In this document: positions 33,327-34,171 of the stretch, in pieces
Layout: every line of letters begins with the position of its first letter
Position numbering within the stretch: the first letter of the stretch is position 1
Assembly (NCBI GenBank): GCA_947857085.1
Contig: CANUDF010000013.1
Span: 1-34,171, forward strand
Source of the DNA: Candidatus Gastranaerophilales bacterium
GTDB lineage: Bacteria > Cyanobacteriota > Vampirovibrionia > Gastranaerophilales > Gastranaerophilaceae
DNA length: 34,171 bases
Direction: 5' to 3'
Made by a program: the position numbers and the translations under genes
Notes under the pieces: generated by a model
What the model was told of the DNA's origin: nothing
Database searches by the model: none
Seen by the model: only the letters and a program-made list of their open reading frames with translations

Positions 33327-34171
33327 TTAATCTATACCGCCGGAATGCGAACCATCACGCCCGCAAGACCAATAGGAGTCTAATGACGTGTCTTTATCAC
33401 AACTCCATTTATCAGCACAAGTAAAGCCAACATGTAAATCGTCATTCCAGGTACAATTTTTGTATGAAGTCCAATTGCCTGAAACACCGCTGAAAGAAGT
33501 ATAATTTTCATCATCCCAAACAAAGGTACCGGTTCCAAACCAAACATCTATAGCATCAGGTAATGGAGGAGCTTGAATATTATTTATAGATATATCTCCA
33601 AACTTTTTAATATCTTTTTCAAGCGAATTAGGGTTTCTTGTACCATTCACATCATACAACATAGCTACACAAGATGTGACTTTACTTGTGATATTGGTAT
33701 ACGGGTCCACAGCAACACAATTTTTATCATAAGTAATTAACGCAGAAACACCGCTGTCAAACATTAAGCCTAATACATTGGTTCCCCACTCAGATAATCC
33801 CAATTTAGCACTTGTTTTTAAATCTGCAACCTCATATTCATCTCCGTCAAATTCAAATTTTTCACCAAAACATGATGTTAAATCATCTTTATCACAAATT
33901 TTTCCGATTTTCATATTTTTAGAAAATTCATTAACAAACTCTTCTGTAGTTGAAAATCCTGCTATTTGCTGATTAACATTCATAACCCGCATTGTTTCTT
34001 CAAACCTGTTACGGAAAACTTTATTTGCAGAATCCCAGCTCTTTTCATTGATGTTTGAAACAAGCGTTGGTATTGTAAGTGCTGCAACAACACCGATAAT
34101 TGCTAAAGTGATTAACACTTCAGCTAACGTAACCCCCTTGCTGTTACTACTTAGAGGAGATGCCCCCCCCC
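33327..34171 (-). CDS. Prepilin-like surface protein, cut by the window end
   Basis: At least 280 residues, open to the last base. The visible leader reads GGASPLSSNSKG and then G|VTLAEV with the helix LITLAIIGVVAALTIPTLV, so the prepilin peptidase site is intact. The ATG is beyond the window; the G9 run at the edge encodes leader glycines. The exported part shares the MNVNQQIAGF block, KIC...TSCF and DPYTN...SCVAMLYD with the other two paralogues. Its C-terminal ~80 residues are Trp-, Asp- and Cys-rich (VWFGTGTFVWDDEN, CTWNDDLHVGFTC, SYWSCGRDGSH) and unlike theirs, so only the pilin part is shared. An internal GTG within VLITL is not a sensible start, since it would remove the leader. Confidence 0.83.
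   Translation of the reverse strand, partial: GGASPLSSNSKGVTLAEVLITLAIIGVVAALTIPTLVSNINEKSWDSANKVFRNRFEETMRVMNVNQQIAGFSTTEEFVNEFSKNMKIGKICDKDDLTSCFGEKFEFDGDEYEVADLKTSAKLGLSEWGTNVLGLMFDSGVSALITYDKNCVAVDPYTNITSKVTSCVAMLYDVNGTRNPNSLEKDIKKFGDISINNIQAPPLPDAIDVWFGTGTFVWDDENYTSFSGVSGNWTSYKNCTWNDDLHVGFTCADKWSCDKDTSLDSYWSCGRDGSHSGGID
34163..34171. repeat. Homopolymer of at least nine C/G at the window end
   Basis: The window ends inside a run of C on the plus strand (G in the coding strand of the third prepilin-like gene). Its true length is not known. Position in the leader matches the G9 tract at 28081-28089. Confidence 0.9.

Noticed and set aside
34118-34171. Third prepilin-like gene starting at an internal GTG near 34118
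   Set aside because: That start would remove the leader and the G|VTLAE cleavage site; the frame is open to the window end.
1-34171. Diversity-generating retroelement linked to the pilin C-termini
   Set aside because: No reverse transcriptase, no accessory gene and no near-identical template/variable repeat pair is visible; the paralogues differ at synonymous sites throughout, so they are old duplicates.
1-34171. CRISPR arrays, tRNA or rRNA genes, transposases, integrases
   Set aside because: None seen on reading both strands: no regular direct repeats, no cloverleaf with TTCGA arm and no DDE or recombinase motifs.

Overview
The window is low-GC bacterial DNA, almost fully coding. It most likely comes from an uncultured Gastranaerophilales bacterium (Vampirovibrionia/Melainabacteria, the non-photosynthetic gut relatives of Cyanobacteria). 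The main evidence is an ATP synthase operon in the cyanobacterial order a-c-b'-b-delta-alpha-gamma, with a separate b' gene and no beta or epsilon genes beside it. Supporting evidence is the set of prepilin-like paralogues and the lineage-type hypothetical membrane proteins. This assignment is inferred from gene content and has not been tested by a phylogeny.

Layout. 1-849 is the 3' part of a prepilin-like gene. 921-4796 holds a hypothetical gene, a COG2509-type flavoprotein and a membrane histidine kinase, all on the plus strand. 4798-6384 is a TPR protein. 6548-7685 is an ECF sigma factor with its zinc-finger anti-sigma factor. 7674-8904 holds two small membrane proteins. 9046-10823 holds glgC and a shortened formyltransferase-like gene with a cysteine-rich tail. 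11300-15254 is a minus-strand operon birA-oadG-oadA-oadB: a biotin ligase plus the three subunits of a biotin-dependent, Na+-pumping oxaloacetate decarboxylase. It diverges from the ATP synthase operon at 15360-20225. 20226-23363 is a pair of paralogous ~520-residue multi-span membrane proteins. 23650-25747 is rsmE-cca. 25847-26929 is a DUF2229/COG3580 protein. 26963-28116 is a second prepilin-like gene with an unusual 5' region. Then come rpsU, and an operon gpmI - SNF2 helicase - small protein. 33327-34171 is a third prepilin-like gene cut by the window end.

How the genes fit together. The metabolic genes suit an anaerobic fermenter: GpmI, an oxaloacetate decarboxylase Na+ pump with its own biotin ligase, glycogen precursor synthesis, and an ATP synthase. 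The ATP synthase has a c subunit that looks proton-type and a gamma subunit without the cyanobacterial regulatory insert. The prepilin-like paralogues are probably surface fibre components or adhesins.

The most notable signal is in the prepilin-like genes. The gene at 26963-28116 has a G9 run (minus strand) a few codons after a strong Shine-Dalgarno and ATG. With nine Gs the frame ends after 15 codons; with ten it opens straight into the prepilin. Between the run and the prepilin lies an exact TTGACA-N17-TATAAT promoter that would give an almost leaderless mRNA from an internal ATG. The third paralogue has the same kind of G run in its leader, and the window ends inside that run. This suggests a homopolymer contingency (phase-variation) system for surface pilins. 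A second theme is leaderless starts: TATTAT lies 5-6 nt before the ATG of three genes that have no Shine-Dalgarno. I saw no tRNA, rRNA, CRISPR array, transposase or integrase.
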